DNA of 61,339 nt from Mollicutes bacterium (GCA_003568315.1 PWYL01000034.1:1-61339); one strand, 5' to 3'; shown: positions 35,923 through 43,269, counted from the stretch's first letter. Notes: generated from the letters alone by a model not told the origin. Translations and numbers: made by a program.

Positions 35923-36024
35923 ATGCTGGAAACCACTTATACAACCGACGTGATAAAAGCCAGACAAGAAGTCAGAATCCAAAAAATCCTCAAGACCTAT
36001 GAACAATCTCCGATTTGCAAATGA
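35923..36024 (+). CDS. Tiny protein 2 of the tandem array (33 aa)
   Basis: ATG 35923 follows GGAAGTGAAGGAA. The core DVIKARQEVRIQKILKTYE fits the family pattern [ED]-[TV]-[MI]-[KR]-x-[NR]-[HQ]-x-x-[KNR]-[IV]-x-[RKE]-I-x-x-x-[YF]. A single Cys sits at the C terminus (SPICK). Predicted as one amphipathic helix. The stop overlaps a further ATG (36021) of a short degenerate ORF. Confidence 0.65.
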   Translation: MLETTYTTDVIKARQEVRIQKILKTYEQSPICK

Positions 36025-36074
36025 TTATCGCCAAAAACAATAACCCGCAACAGCGAACCATCAAAAAATCATAG
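36021..36074 (+). other. Possible degenerate copy of the tiny ORF
   Basis: ATGA overlap with tiny protein 2 opens a 17-codon frame reading NNNPQQRTIKKS, faintly like the NHQQKIKR core of tiny protein 5. It has no ribosome site of its own. Bases 36075-36134 hold nothing I recognise. Confidence 0.25.
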
Positions 36075-36147
36075 GATTCGCCAGGGAACGATTGCGCCTC
36101 ACAGATTGAGCATCCGTTTTGGAAAATAAGGAAGGGTGGAGAAAACG

Positions 36148-36246
36148 ATGGAAAACCTCCTCGACTATGAAACGATGAAAGAGAATCACAAACAAAAAGT
36201 CGGAGAAATCGTCCAACGGTACCAACACAAATCTTTGAACCGCTGA
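36148..36246 (+). CDS. Tiny protein 3 of the tandem array (32 aa)
   Basis: ATG 36148 is preceded by GGAAGGGTGGAG, a strong ribosome site. The core YETMKENHKQKVGEIVQRY fits the shared pattern closely and ends HKSLNR. Highly charged, helical, without hydrophobic stretch. Function unknown; its VGEIVQ segment recurs as VGQIVK in the tiny ORF at 52720. Confidence 0.7.
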   Translation: MENLLDYETMKENHKQKVGEIVQRYQHKSLNR

Positions 36247-36268
36247 AAATACGAAAGGTGTGAAGAAA

Positions 36269-36385
36269 ATGTATGCTACCCCCATGATGTATGAAGTGAT
36301 GCGGATGAACCACGACCTCAACGTCCAAAGAATCGTCAAGGACTTCGAACATAAAGCGAACTACGACGAGAGAAAGGCGGGATGA
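36269..36385 (+). CDS. Tiny protein 4 of the tandem array (38 aa)
   Basis: The ribosome site GAAAGGTG lies about ten bases before ATG 36269. The product begins MYATPMMYEVMRMNHDLNV and continues QRIVKDFEHK, the longest copy with a charged tail (DERKAG). It shares the leader layout (GAAAGG, ten bases, ATG-TAT) and the M-Y-x-T-P start with the next copy, so the two arose by a recent duplication. Stop overlaps the preceding ATG of the next frame. Confidence 0.7.
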   Translation: MYATPMMYEVMRMNHDLNVQRIVKDFEHKANYDERKAG

Positions 36386-36387
36386 AG

Positions 36388-36495
36388 ATGTATGTGACTC
36401 CCCTCATCACAGAGACCATGAAAGCGAACCACCAACAAAAGATCAAAAGAATTGAAGAACACTACACGATGCACAATCGTCCACTGGCAGATTGA
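36388..36495 (+). CDS. Tiny protein 5 of the tandem array (35 aa)
   Basis: ATG 36388 is ten bases after GAAAGG, exactly as in the previous copy; an in-frame ATG at 36382 overlaps the previous stop. It begins MYVTPLITETMKANHQQKI and continues KRIEEHY. With tiny protein 4 it defines the core of this family. The SHOCT-like gene follows 34 bases downstream with its own ribosome site. Confidence 0.7.
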   Translation: MYVTPLITETMKANHQQKIKRIEEHYTMHNRPLAD

Positions 36496-36529
36496 AGATA
36501 ACCAAAAAACCCATAGGAAGGTGAGACCC

Positions 36530-36919
36530 ATGAAAGACCCTATCGAATGGCTCGAGAAACTCCAAAGTCGCGAAGCCACCGTCGACGAAGTGAAACAAAA
36601 ACTCACCGGTGAAAAAGAAACGGAAGTTCCCGCCCAGTCCGAAGGTGGGGTACGAAAAGCCGCCGCGAACCTGCTTCGGGTCCACATCAGAAGCTCCGAC
36701 GGCGACAAGGTAGACATCAAAGTGCCGCTGCCGCTCGCCAAACTGTTCCTCGGGAAGGGAGGAAGCGTCATCAACCGGAAAGGCCTTCCCGCCAAGGCTT
36801 TCCAAGAAGCCGGCATCGATTTCGATGACATCTACGCCCTCCTCGAGAGCGGTGAGATCGGTGAACTGGTCGATATCGAATCCAGCGACGGCGACATCGT
36901 CAAAGTCTATGTCGAATGA
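36530..36919 (+). CDS. SHOCT-like domain protein
   Basis: Cytosolic protein of 129 residues. Residues 1-30 (DPIEWLEKLQSREATVDEVK) form the short helical hairpin typical of SHOCT-like proteins; residues 48-129 hold two beta-rich halves with the repeated phrase IRSSDGDKVDIKVPLPLAK and IESSDGDIVKVYVE. Such proteins often accompany DUF4097 proteins in Bacillota; a DUF4097 gene is at 22131 but not adjacent. ATG 36530 follows GGAAGGTGAG; the longer frame upstream overlaps tiny protein 5. It appears to be the last gene of the tiny-ORF operon, so the tiny proteins may act with it. The role is unknown. Confidence 0.8.
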   Translation: MKDPIEWLEKLQSREATVDEVKQKLTGEKETEVPAQSEGGVRKAAANLLRVHIRSSDGDKVDIKVPLPLAKLFLGKGGSVINRKGLPAKAFQEAGIDFDDIYALLESGEIGELVDIESSDGDIVKVYVE

Positions 36920-36935
36920 CCCTCTTTCTCTCCTT

Positions 36936-36970
36936 TGGGGGAAGTGCAAAGACACTTCTCCCATTTTTAT
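36936..36970 (+). terminator. Terminator of the tiny-ORF/SHOCT operon
   Basis: TGGGGGAAGTG (36936-36946), loop CAAAGA, CACTTCTCCCA (36953-36963), then TTTTTATT. Confidence 0.9.
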
Positions 36971-36991
36971 TGCGATATGTGGGAAATGCTG

Positions 36992-37000
36992 TGATATAAT
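36992..37000 (+). promoter_or_regulatory. Extended -10 promoter of the DUF3137-lemA operon
   Basis: TGATATAAT extended -10; a weak TTGCGA lies 19 bases upstream. Confidence 0.6.
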
Positions 37001-37048
37001 ACGAAACATAGGCGTAATCAGCCTGTCTCAAAGGAGGAGGGGGTTTTT

Positions 37049-37969
37049 TTGAAAGAAGGCCTGCAAGGCCACCAAGAGAGAAAGAGGCGGGCGGAACGTG
37101 TCATTCTTCTCGGTCTTCCGGTTTTGGCACTGGGGATTCTCGGTGCCGTGCTCGGAACCGCCGAAACGTTCGGCGACTGGGCGGTGACGGCCGGCGCCAT
37201 CCTCATCGTTTTCGCCGTGTTGTTGTTCGTGATCGGCTTCGTTCTCTTTCAACGTTTCGAAAGCAACTTCAAGCACGAGTTCCTCAAGGACTATCTTTCG
37301 GGATTGGTCGAAGAAGGGGAGTTCGTCCCCAAAAAGGGCTTCAAGAAAATCCAAGGCCTGGACCCGGGGGATGTGTACAACACGGAGTTCATCGAAAGGG
37401 CCGACCGGTTCTACAGTTACGATTATTTCCGGGGCAAGATCGACGGTGTCGATTTTGTATCGAGCGATGTCAAGTTGCAGCGGATCGAATACGAGACCTA
37501 CCGGGACAAGGACGGAAGAATGAAACGGCGCAAGAAATATGTCACCTATTTCCACGGGCGGGTCTTCCATTTCGATTTTAACAAGGATTTCACCGGCAAT
37601 GTCTTGGTCCTCGAGAGATACAAGCCCCAGACGCGCCGCAAATATTCGAAAGTCGAATTCGAATCCGTCGATTTCAACAAGAAATTCCGGACACTCGCCA
37701 CAAATGAGCACACCGCGTTCTACATCCTCACCCCCCATTTCATGGAATCTCTGATGAAGATCGAGAAGAACCATCCGGGGAACCTCGGTTTCTCCTTCAT
37801 CGACAACAAGCTCTATTTCGCCATCCACACCGGAAAGCCGACGTTTTCCGTCCGGCCCTTCCGCCGTCTCGATGAAAAACTTCTGGAAAAATTCCGCGAG
37901 GATGTCGGTCTGATCCACAATCTCGTGGACGATTTGAAATTGAACCGGAAAATATTCAAGGAGGATTGA
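37049..37969 (+). CDS. DUF3137 membrane protein
   Basis: Protein of 306 residues with two N-terminal membrane helices (about 17-40 and 46-68), then a cytosolic domain. The cytosolic part contains YSYDYFRGKIDGVDF and FHGRVFHFDFNKDF, features of DUF3137. Function is unknown, but this family is regularly encoded beside LemA, as here: the lemA start lies six bases after this stop. The TTG start at 37049 is supported by the very strong ribosome site AAGGAGGAGGGGG directly upstream; no ATG is suitably placed. Confidence 0.85.
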   Translation: MKEGLQGHQERKRRAERVILLGLPVLALGILGAVLGTAETFGDWAVTAGAILIVFAVLLFVIGFVLFQRFESNFKHEFLKDYLSGLVEEGEFVPKKGFKKIQGLDPGDVYNTEFIERADRFYSYDYFRGKIDGVDFVSSDVKLQRIEYETYRDKDGRMKRRKKYVTYFHGRVFHFDFNKDFTGNVLVLERYKPQTRRKYSKVEFESVDFNKKFRTLATNEHTAFYILTPHFMESLMKIEKNHPGNLGFSFIDNKLYFAIHTGKPTFSVRPFRRLDEKLLEKFREDVGLIHNLVDDLKLNRKIFKED

Positions 37970-37974
37970 AGCAA

Positions 37975-38538
37975 ATGGAAGGATGGATCATCGCTCTGAT
38001 TGTCATCGGTGTGTTGTTGTTGGTTGTGTTGGTCTGGTTCATCGCCACCATGAACAATCTCCGACAGCTCAAGGTCAAGGTCAAAGAGGCAGAATCGGGT
38101 ATCGATGTCGCGCTCACGAAACGTTTCGACACACTCTCGAAAATGGTCGAGACCGTCAAGGGGTACACCAAACATGAGGCCAAGACCTTCGAGAATGTCG
38201 TCAAGTGGCGCCAGAACATGCCGGACGAACTCACCGTGAAACAAAAAGAGGAATTCATGGAGAAAATGAACCAGATCCAATCAGACATCAACGTCGTCGT
38301 GGAGAACTATCCCGATCTGAAAGCGGAGAAGGTCTTCACCAACCTGCAACGGGGAATCGCCGATGTCGAGGAGCATCTGCAGGCTTCCAGGCGGATGTTC
38401 AATGCCAATGTCTCGCGCTTGAATTCGCGCATCGTCACTTTCCCCACGAGTATCGTCGCCGCGAAGATCAACATGGAAAAATATCCCTTCTTCGAAGCCG
38501 AACCCGCGAAAAGACAAGATGTCAAAATGGAGTTTTGA
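37975..38538 (+). CDS. lemA: LemA family protein
   Basis: Membrane-anchored helical protein of 187 residues: one N-terminal helix (IIALIVIGVLLLVVLVWF), then a long helical bundle with NLRQLKVKVKEAESGIDVAL and IADVEEHLQASRRMFNANV, the LemA hallmark segment, and the C-terminal FPTSIVAAKINMEKYPFFEAE. The N terminus stays outside and the bundle inside in known members; the molecular job is unclear. ATG 37975 is chosen because AAGGAGG is nine bases before it. Operon partner of the DUF3137 gene; a terminator follows. Confidence 0.92.
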   Translation: MEGWIIALIVIGVLLLVVLVWFIATMNNLRQLKVKVKEAESGIDVALTKRFDTLSKMVETVKGYTKHEAKTFENVVKWRQNMPDELTVKQKEEFMEKMNQIQSDINVVVENYPDLKAEKVFTNLQRGIADVEEHLQASRRMFNANVSRLNSRIVTFPTSIVAAKINMEKYPFFEAEPAKRQDVKMEF

Positions 38539-38553
38539 CCGATCCGACAATGG

Positions 38554-38588
38554 ATTCCCGGTCCCGTAGGGGGCCGGGATTTCTTTTT
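38554..38588 (+). terminator. Terminator after lemA
   Basis: ATTCCCGGTCCC (38554-38565) pairs GGGGCCGGGAT (38570-38580) with a G-T pair, followed by TTTCTTTTT. Confidence 0.88.
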
Positions 38589-38626
38589 GTGTACGGAGCC
38601 GGGCGAAAATCACGGGGCGCCGGATG

Positions 38627-38635
38627 TGGTATAAT
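38627..38635 (+). promoter_or_regulatory. Extended -10 promoter of the serine dehydratase gene
   Basis: TGGTATAAT, extended -10 without a clear -35, 30 bases before the ATG. Confidence 0.6.
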
Positions 38636-38664
38636 GGAAATAGACGCATTCTCACGGAGGATCT

Positions 38665-39858
38665 ATGAAATCGTTACATGACCTGTACAGGATCGGCAAG
38701 GGGCCTTCGAGTTCGCACACCATCGGCCCCGGAAGGGCCGCGAAGATTTTCTTGCGTCGACATCCGGCTTCGCGCTACCGTGTCGTTCTCTATGGGTCTT
38801 TGAGCCTCACGGGAAGAGGGCATCTCACCGACAAGGTCCTCGCCGAGACATTACCGGATGCGGAGATTGTCTTCAGCGAAGAATTCATCGACAAGCACCC
38901 CAACACCCTGGATTTTTTCGCTCTCGATGGATTGGGCGGTATCAAGGCCCGTATGCGGGCTTACAGCGTCGGCGGCGGTTCAATCCGCATCGAGAACGAA
39001 GAGGATGCCGAACCGTTGAAGGTCTTTCCGCACACATCATTCAAGGATGTGGCGGCGTATTGCCGAAGAGAAGGGCTCGACCTTCCGGATTATGTCCGCC
39101 GTTTCGAACCGGATGATATCGATGACTTCCTCGGAGAAATCCTCGATGCCATGGAGGAATCCATCCGGGAAGGAATCGCTGCCGAGGGCGTACTCCCCGG
39201 TGAATTGGAGTTACAACGCAAAGCGGGAGCCTTGTACAGCGCTAGACACCCTGATGAGACCGAGGAGATTCGCGTCTCCCGTATTGTCAGCGCCTATGCC
39301 TTCGCGGTGAGCGAGATGAATGCGAGCGGTGGCACGATCGTCACGGCGCCTACTTGCGGCGCGAGCGGTGTGGTGCCTGCAGTATTGCGTTTCATGAGAG
39401 AGAAACACAATCTCGAGAGACAAGTTCTCATCGATGCTCTCGCCGTTGGCGGCATCATCGGAAACATCATCAAACACAACGCTTCCATAAGCGGTGCCGA
39501 GGCCGGATGCCAAGCCGAAATCGGCAGCGCCTGCAGCATGGCCGCCGCCATGCATGCGTTCTTGCAGGGATACGACACCGACACGATCGAGTACGCGGCC
39601 GAAGTGGCCTTGGAGCATCATCTCGGTTTGACGTGTGACCCCGTCCTCGGCTATGTGCAGATCCCCTGCATCGAACGCAACGCGGTCGCGGCGCTCCGGG
39701 CGATGGATGCGAGCAACATCGCGTTTTTCTCGACCGCTTTCCAAAAGATTTCTTTCGATCTGGTGGTGGAGACCATGCACGAGACCGGCCGGGACCTTCC
39801 GAAAGGATACCGGGAGACTTCGACCGGAGGATTGGCGAAAAAATACCGCTTGAAATGA
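38665..39858 (+). CDS. sdaA: L-serine dehydratase, iron-sulfur dependent, single chain
   Basis: Deaminates L-serine to pyruvate using a labile [4Fe-4S] cluster, no PLP. The beta domain comes first (IGKGPSSSHTIGPGRAA) and the alpha, cluster-binding domain second: APTCGASGVVPAVL, AGCQAEIGSACSMAAAM, and LTCDPVLGYVQIPCIERNA supply the cluster cysteines. The two halves are separate genes in Bacillus (sdaAB and sdaAA), fused here into 397 residues, somewhat shorter than E. coli SdaA. Feeds pyruvate into fermentation. Oxygen-sensitive by family, which suits an anaerobe. GGAGG precedes the ATG. Confidence 0.93.
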   Translation: MKSLHDLYRIGKGPSSSHTIGPGRAAKIFLRRHPASRYRVVLYGSLSLTGRGHLTDKVLAETLPDAEIVFSEEFIDKHPNTLDFFALDGLGGIKARMRAYSVGGGSIRIENEEDAEPLKVFPHTSFKDVAAYCRREGLDLPDYVRRFEPDDIDDFLGEILDAMEESIREGIAAEGVLPGELELQRKAGALYSARHPDETEEIRVSRIVSAYAFAVSEMNASGGTIVTAPTCGASGVVPAVLRFMREKHNLERQVLIDALAVGGIIGNIIKHNASISGAEAGCQAEIGSACSMAAAMHAFLQGYDTDTIEYAAEVALEHHLGLTCDPVLGYVQIPCIERNAVAALRAMDASNIAFFSTAFQKISFDLVVETMHETGRDLPKGYRETSTGGLAKKYRLK

Positions 39859-39873
39859 AGGACGGGGAAAGGG

Positions 39874-41226
39874 ATGAGAGCCGTGTTACAAAAGAATGAT
39901 GTCCATGAAGTCGAATTCGTCGACATGACCCATGATGCCAAGGGCGTCTGTAAAATCGATGGGTTCCCCGTTTTTGTCAAGGATGCGTTGAAGGGCGAGA
40001 AAGCGTTGATCCGGGTGGCCAAGGTGAACAAGAATTTCGCTTTCGGTCGTCTTGTCGAAATCAAGGAGGAATCTCCCTTCCGGAAGATTCCCATATGCGA
40101 ACATTTTTTGACCTGCGGCGGGTGCGACACCATGCACATGAGTTACGAGATGCAGCTTTCGTTCAAGCGTCACCGGATCAAAGAGACTTTACGGAAAATC
40201 GCGCATGTGGAGCCGGAAATCCGAAAGACCGTCGGCATGGAGAACCCTTTCTACTACCGGAACAAGGTGATCATCCCTTTTGACAAGAGGAAGGGGCGGA
40301 TTGTGGCGGGTTTCTACAAGAATCGCACCCGCGATATCGTCGATTTGAAACGGTGTCATATCATTCCGAAGGTCTTTTCCGAAATCGTGCGTTATCTGAA
40401 AGGGCATTTCCAAAACCGGGGTATCTCCGTCTATGATGAAGAAAAACAGACCGGGTGTATCCGGGCTGTGATGCTGAGACAAAGCTTCACTTATAATGAC
40501 ATCGCCCTCACCCTCATATTGGGCGAAAACCGGTTCCCCGAAAAGGATGAGATGATCGAGGGTCTTTTGGAGAGGTTCCCGAACATCGTCTCCATCGTGA
40601 AGAGTGTCAACGCCAAGAACTCCGGCCCCCTCATCGGCGGCAAGAGCCGTACCATCTATGGGAAGGACCTCCTTCGCGACAGGCTTTTGGGGTTCGAGTA
40701 TCAGATGTCTCACAAGTCCTTCTATCAGGTGAATCCCGTGCAGACCGCCCGTCTCTACAAGGAAGCCATGCGCATGGCGAAACCGGGACCCGACGATGTC
40801 GTGGTCGACGCCTACTCTGGAGTCGGAACGTTGACCCTTCCCTTCGCTCAACGCGTGTCGCGCGTCATCGGCATCGAAAACGTCAAGGAAGCGGTGAAGA
40901 ACGCGCAAGAGAACGCCGCCAACAATGACATCGAGAATGTCGAGTTCCGCCACGGCGATGCCGCGGAAGTCATGAAAGGACTCAAGAAGGAAAAAATCGA
41001 CACCCTCGTCGTCAATCCGCCGAGGAAGGGTTGTGAGAAAGCTTTCCTGCAAGCGGTCATGGCGATGGAGATTCCCCGGATCGTCTATGTGTCCTGCAAC
41101 GTGTCCACGCTCGCAAGAGATGCGAACATCCTCTCCGGAGGCGGCTATCAGGTCATAGAGGCGGTCCCCTTCGACATGTTCCCGCAAACCAGCCATATCG
41201 AGACTGTCATGCTTTTGGAGAAATAG
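39874..41226 (+). CDS. rlmD: 23S rRNA (uracil-5-)-methyltransferase, RlmD type (first copy)
   Basis: SAM-dependent RNA methyltransferase of the TrmA/RlmC/RlmD family. An N-terminal TRAM domain (residues 8-68) is followed by the Fe-S cysteines in CEHFLTCGGCD and a later Cys in KRCHII; the SAM motif is DAYSGVGTLTLPFA, NPPRKGC is the substrate loop, and VSCNVSTLARD holds the catalytic Cys. The exact uracil (U747, U1939 or both) cannot be read from sequence. 450 residues. It lies 15 bases after sdaA and may share its transcript. A paralogue is encoded at 43270. Confidence 0.92.
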   Translation: MRAVLQKNDVHEVEFVDMTHDAKGVCKIDGFPVFVKDALKGEKALIRVAKVNKNFAFGRLVEIKEESPFRKIPICEHFLTCGGCDTMHMSYEMQLSFKRHRIKETLRKIAHVEPEIRKTVGMENPFYYRNKVIIPFDKRKGRIVAGFYKNRTRDIVDLKRCHIIPKVFSEIVRYLKGHFQNRGISVYDEEKQTGCIRAVMLRQSFTYNDIALTLILGENRFPEKDEMIEGLLERFPNIVSIVKSVNAKNSGPLIGGKSRTIYGKDLLRDRLLGFEYQMSHKSFYQVNPVQTARLYKEAMRMAKPGPDDVVVDAYSGVGTLTLPFAQRVSRVIGIENVKEAVKNAQENAANNDIENVEFRHGDAAEVMKGLKKEKIDTLVVNPPRKGCEKAFLQAVMAMEIPRIVYVSCNVSTLARDANILSGGGYQVIEAVPFDMFPQTSHIETVMLLEK

Positions 41227-41244
41227 ACGCCATGAAATAGAAAA

Positions 41245-41284
41245 GAAGGTCTGTCCGTTTTCCCGGACAGACCTTCTCTTTTTC
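41245..41284. terminator. Bidirectional terminator between rlmD copy 1 and arsR
   Basis: GAAGGTCTGTCCG (41245-41257), loop TTTTCC, CGGACAGACCTTC (41264-41276), then CTCTTTTTC; A-rich on the left for the convergent arsR gene. Confidence 0.9.
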
Positions 41285-41660
41285 ACTCTTTTCGGCAACA
41301 ACCATTTTCGTCGTGTTCTTCTTCACACGCGCCCTTCTCGTGGTGTTCTTCGCATTCTTCTTTGTGTTCTTCCTGTTCGCAACACTGGCCTTTTTCGGTT
41401 TTTGCGAGTTTTTGCAAATCATCGGCAAGGTCGGAGATCTTCTCTCTCACAACCGTGTAGTGCATGTAATGCCCGCGTTTTTCGCCTCTCACCAGCCCGC
41501 TTTTCTCGAGGATTTTCATGTGCTGGCTCACCGCCGAATCGCTCACGGAGAGTTTTTTGGCGAGAGAATGCACACAAAGTTCTTTTTTGAGAAGCATCTT
41601 GACAAGCCGGAAACGGCTTTTTTCCGAAAGGGTGTGCAGGGTTTCCCAAGTTTCGGACAT
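41283..41660 (-). CDS. ArsR/SmtB family regulator with Cys/His-rich tail
   Basis: Dimeric winged-helix repressor of 125 residues. The DNA-binding helix region is LCVHSLAKKLSVSDSAVSQH; MKILEKSGLVRGEKRGHYMHY is the wing. The last 35 residues, after the winged domain, hold repeated Cys and His (QCCEQEEHKEECEEHH, then GACEEEHDENGCC) and look like a metal-binding tail, rather than the usual alpha-3N or alpha-5 sites alone. No metal ATPase or permease is adjacent, so the regulated gene may be elsewhere or be the arsR gene itself. GGAGGGATAAAAC precedes the ATG. Confidence 0.88.
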   Translation of the reverse strand: MSETWETLHTLSEKSRFRLVKMLLKKELCVHSLAKKLSVSDSAVSQHMKILEKSGLVRGEKRGHYMHYTVVREKISDLADDLQKLAKTEKGQCCEQEEHKEECEEHHEKGACEEEHDENGCCRKE

Positions 41661-41700
41661 GTTTTATCCCTCCTATATGATTAAGTACCTGCTAAAACAA

Positions 41701-41729
41701 ATGATAACGTATCTCACGGGAATTGTCAA
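41701..41729 (-). promoter_or_regulatory. Promoter of the arsR gene
   Basis: On the minus strand TTGACA (complement of 41724-41729), 17-base spacer, TATCAT (complement of 41701-41706). No clean palindrome that would serve as operator is visible, although an imperfect one may overlap. Confidence 0.75.
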
Positions 41730-41757
41730 ACACCAAGAAGCATCGGTCCGGTCGGTG

Positions 41758-42135
41758 TCACTTGTCAAAAAGAACGTCTATGATGAGCCTGATAACCGTC
41801 AACAAGAGAAAAGAGCCCAGAAAGACCATTGCGGGGAAGATGAAAAGACCCGCCCCCTCGATGATGGTCACTTGATCGGTGACAAAGACGAAGACAAGGA
41901 AAAGGGCTGTGAGCGCGACGCTGCCAAGCAGCACGAAGGCTTTCGGTTTCGATAGTGAAAAGAAAGAAAAGGCCGACAAGTTGACAAGAAAGAGCATAAA
42001 GGCATAGACAGCCCAAGCGCCGAGAATTTGTGAGTTTGGCAGATGTTTTGTGAATAGGGATGCGATATAGAGAGAAACTGCGGAAAGAATCAACAATCCC
42101 GTTAGAAGGACGCCTTTGTGAAAGAAGGATTTCAT
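41758..42135 (-). CDS. Small membrane protein, four helices, unknown
   Basis: About 125 residues with four hydrophobic helices and short polar loops; no family recognised. Start taken as ATG 42135 (MKSFFHKG); ATG 42147 is in frame and possible. It is transcribed divergently from the heliorhodopsin gene from its own promoter and lies upstream of arsR on the same strand, 97 bases away, with arsR having a separate promoter. Its role might relate to either neighbour, but the sequence alone does not say. Confidence 0.65.
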   Translation of the reverse strand: MKSFFHKGVLLTGLLILSAVSLYIASLFTKHLPNSQILGAWAVYAFMLFLVNLSAFSFFSLSKPKAFVLLGSVALTALFLVFVFVTDQVTIIEGAGLFIFPAMVFLGSFLLLTVIRLIIDVLFDK

Positions 42136-42168
42136 GAGAATCACCATCGTCAGGGGAGATATACGTGC

Positions 42169-42197
42169 ATTCTAGGAGAAGTCATGGCCGTTGTCAA
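42169..42197 (-). promoter_or_regulatory. Promoter of the small membrane protein gene
   Basis: On the minus strand TTGACA (complement of 42192-42197), 17-base spacer, TAGAAT (complement of 42169-42174). Confidence 0.75.
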
Positions 42198-42299
42198 GGC
42201 GGGGTGACAAGAAATATAGTTTGTTACCAGGACACCTTTTGTCAATTCCGTGATAAAATAGGCATATCCTATAACTCATAACAAGGAAGGAGATGTGTC

Positions 42300-43085
42300 A
42301 TGCAAGAAATAACGTATCCCTATTTGCGCCGTTTCAACCTCATCATGGGTGGTGTCCATTTCGTCCAGGGCCTCATGATGTTCATCCTCTCACTTGCCTG
42401 GTCGAACATCCGGGATTTCCGGCCACCGGTATTCTCGAACTTCTTGACCTATGAAGAAGGCGTCGGCCTCATCAACGAGACCCAGGAGATTTTCACCATG
42501 CCTTTCGGCATTCTGGTGTCGCTTTTCCTTTTCATGAGTGCCATCGCCCACTTCATCATCTCAATCCCGGAGCAAACGAACGAAATTTACAACAAGGATC
42601 TGGAACAAGGCATCAACAAGTTCCGCTGGTACGAGTATTCCCTCTCGTCTTCGCTGATGATCATCCTCATCGCCCTGCTTTTCGGGGTGAACGACATCGG
42701 CGCCCTCATCCTCATTTTCTTCTTGAACGCTTCGATGAACCTTTTCGGCCTCTTGATGGAAAAGATGAACAAGGGCAAGGAGAAGCGGGATGTCTGCTGG
42801 CTCCCCTTCATCTTCGGTTCCATCGCCGGAATCATCCCTTGGGTGGTCGTGTTGATGTTCGCTTTCGGAAACAGCGATCCGGGAGAAGTCCCCTGGTTCG
42901 TCTGGGCGATCGTCGGCACCTATTTCGTGTTCTTCAACCTCTTCCCCATCAACATGGTCCTGCAATATCTGAAGGTCGGCAAATGGTCGAACTATCTCTA
43001 TGGCGAAAGGGGCTACATCGTGCTCAGCCTCCTTGCGAAGAGTGTCCTCGCCTGGCTCGTCCTCTTCGGGGTCATGCAGCCTTGA
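42300..43085 (+). CDS. Heliorhodopsin
   Basis: Seven-helix retinal protein of the heliorhodopsin family, light-sensing membrane proteins with inverted topology relative to other rhodopsins and no known ion pumping in the founding members. Against 48C12 the following match: FRWYEYSLSSSLMI with the counterion Glu at 112, the cavity histidines at 20 (GGVHFVQG) and 84 (SAIAHFIIS), WSNYLYGERGYIVLS, and LLAKSVLAW with the Schiff-base Lys at 247. Length 261 residues is normal. GGAAGGAG precedes the ATG. The upstream promoter is unclear (several -10-like hexamers at 42254-42275). No carotenoid or retinal synthesis gene is in the window, so retinal must come from elsewhere in the genome or from outside. 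Confidence 0.95.
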   Translation: MQEITYPYLRRFNLIMGGVHFVQGLMMFILSLAWSNIRDFRPPVFSNFLTYEEGVGLINETQEIFTMPFGILVSLFLFMSAIAHFIISIPEQTNEIYNKDLEQGINKFRWYEYSLSSSLMIILIALLFGVNDIGALILIFFLNASMNLFGLLMEKMNKGKEKRDVCWLPFIFGSIAGIIPWVVVLMFAFGNSDPGEVPWFVWAIVGTYFVFFNLFPINMVLQYLKVGKWSNYLYGERGYIVLSLLAKSVLAWLVLFGVMQP

Positions 43086-43098
43086 ATCCGTGTTGAAG

Positions 43099-43131
43099 AC
43101 GCGCCGCGGAACCACCTGCGGCGCGTTTTTC
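43099..43131 (+). terminator. Terminator of the heliorhodopsin gene
   Basis: ACGCGCCGC (43099-43107) pairs GCGGCGCGT (43118-43126), then TTTTT. The heliorhodopsin gene is therefore a single-gene transcript. Confidence 0.9.
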
Positions 43132-43147
43132 ATGGGTGATATGCGTA

Positions 43148-43177
43148 TTGCTCACAGAGTATGCGCTGTGATACACT
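43148..43177 (+). promoter_or_regulatory. Promoter of the second rlmD-type gene
   Basis: TTGCTC at 43148-43153, 18-base spacer, TACACT at 43172-43177 preceded by TGA (extended -10). Confidence 0.55.
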
Positions 43178-43269
43178 TAAGGCGCAGCATGTTTCTTCCG
43201 TTATCAAAGGACAAAATGACGAAACGGCACAATGAAGCGATTTCCCACCAATGTAGGAAGGAGTTTCCG

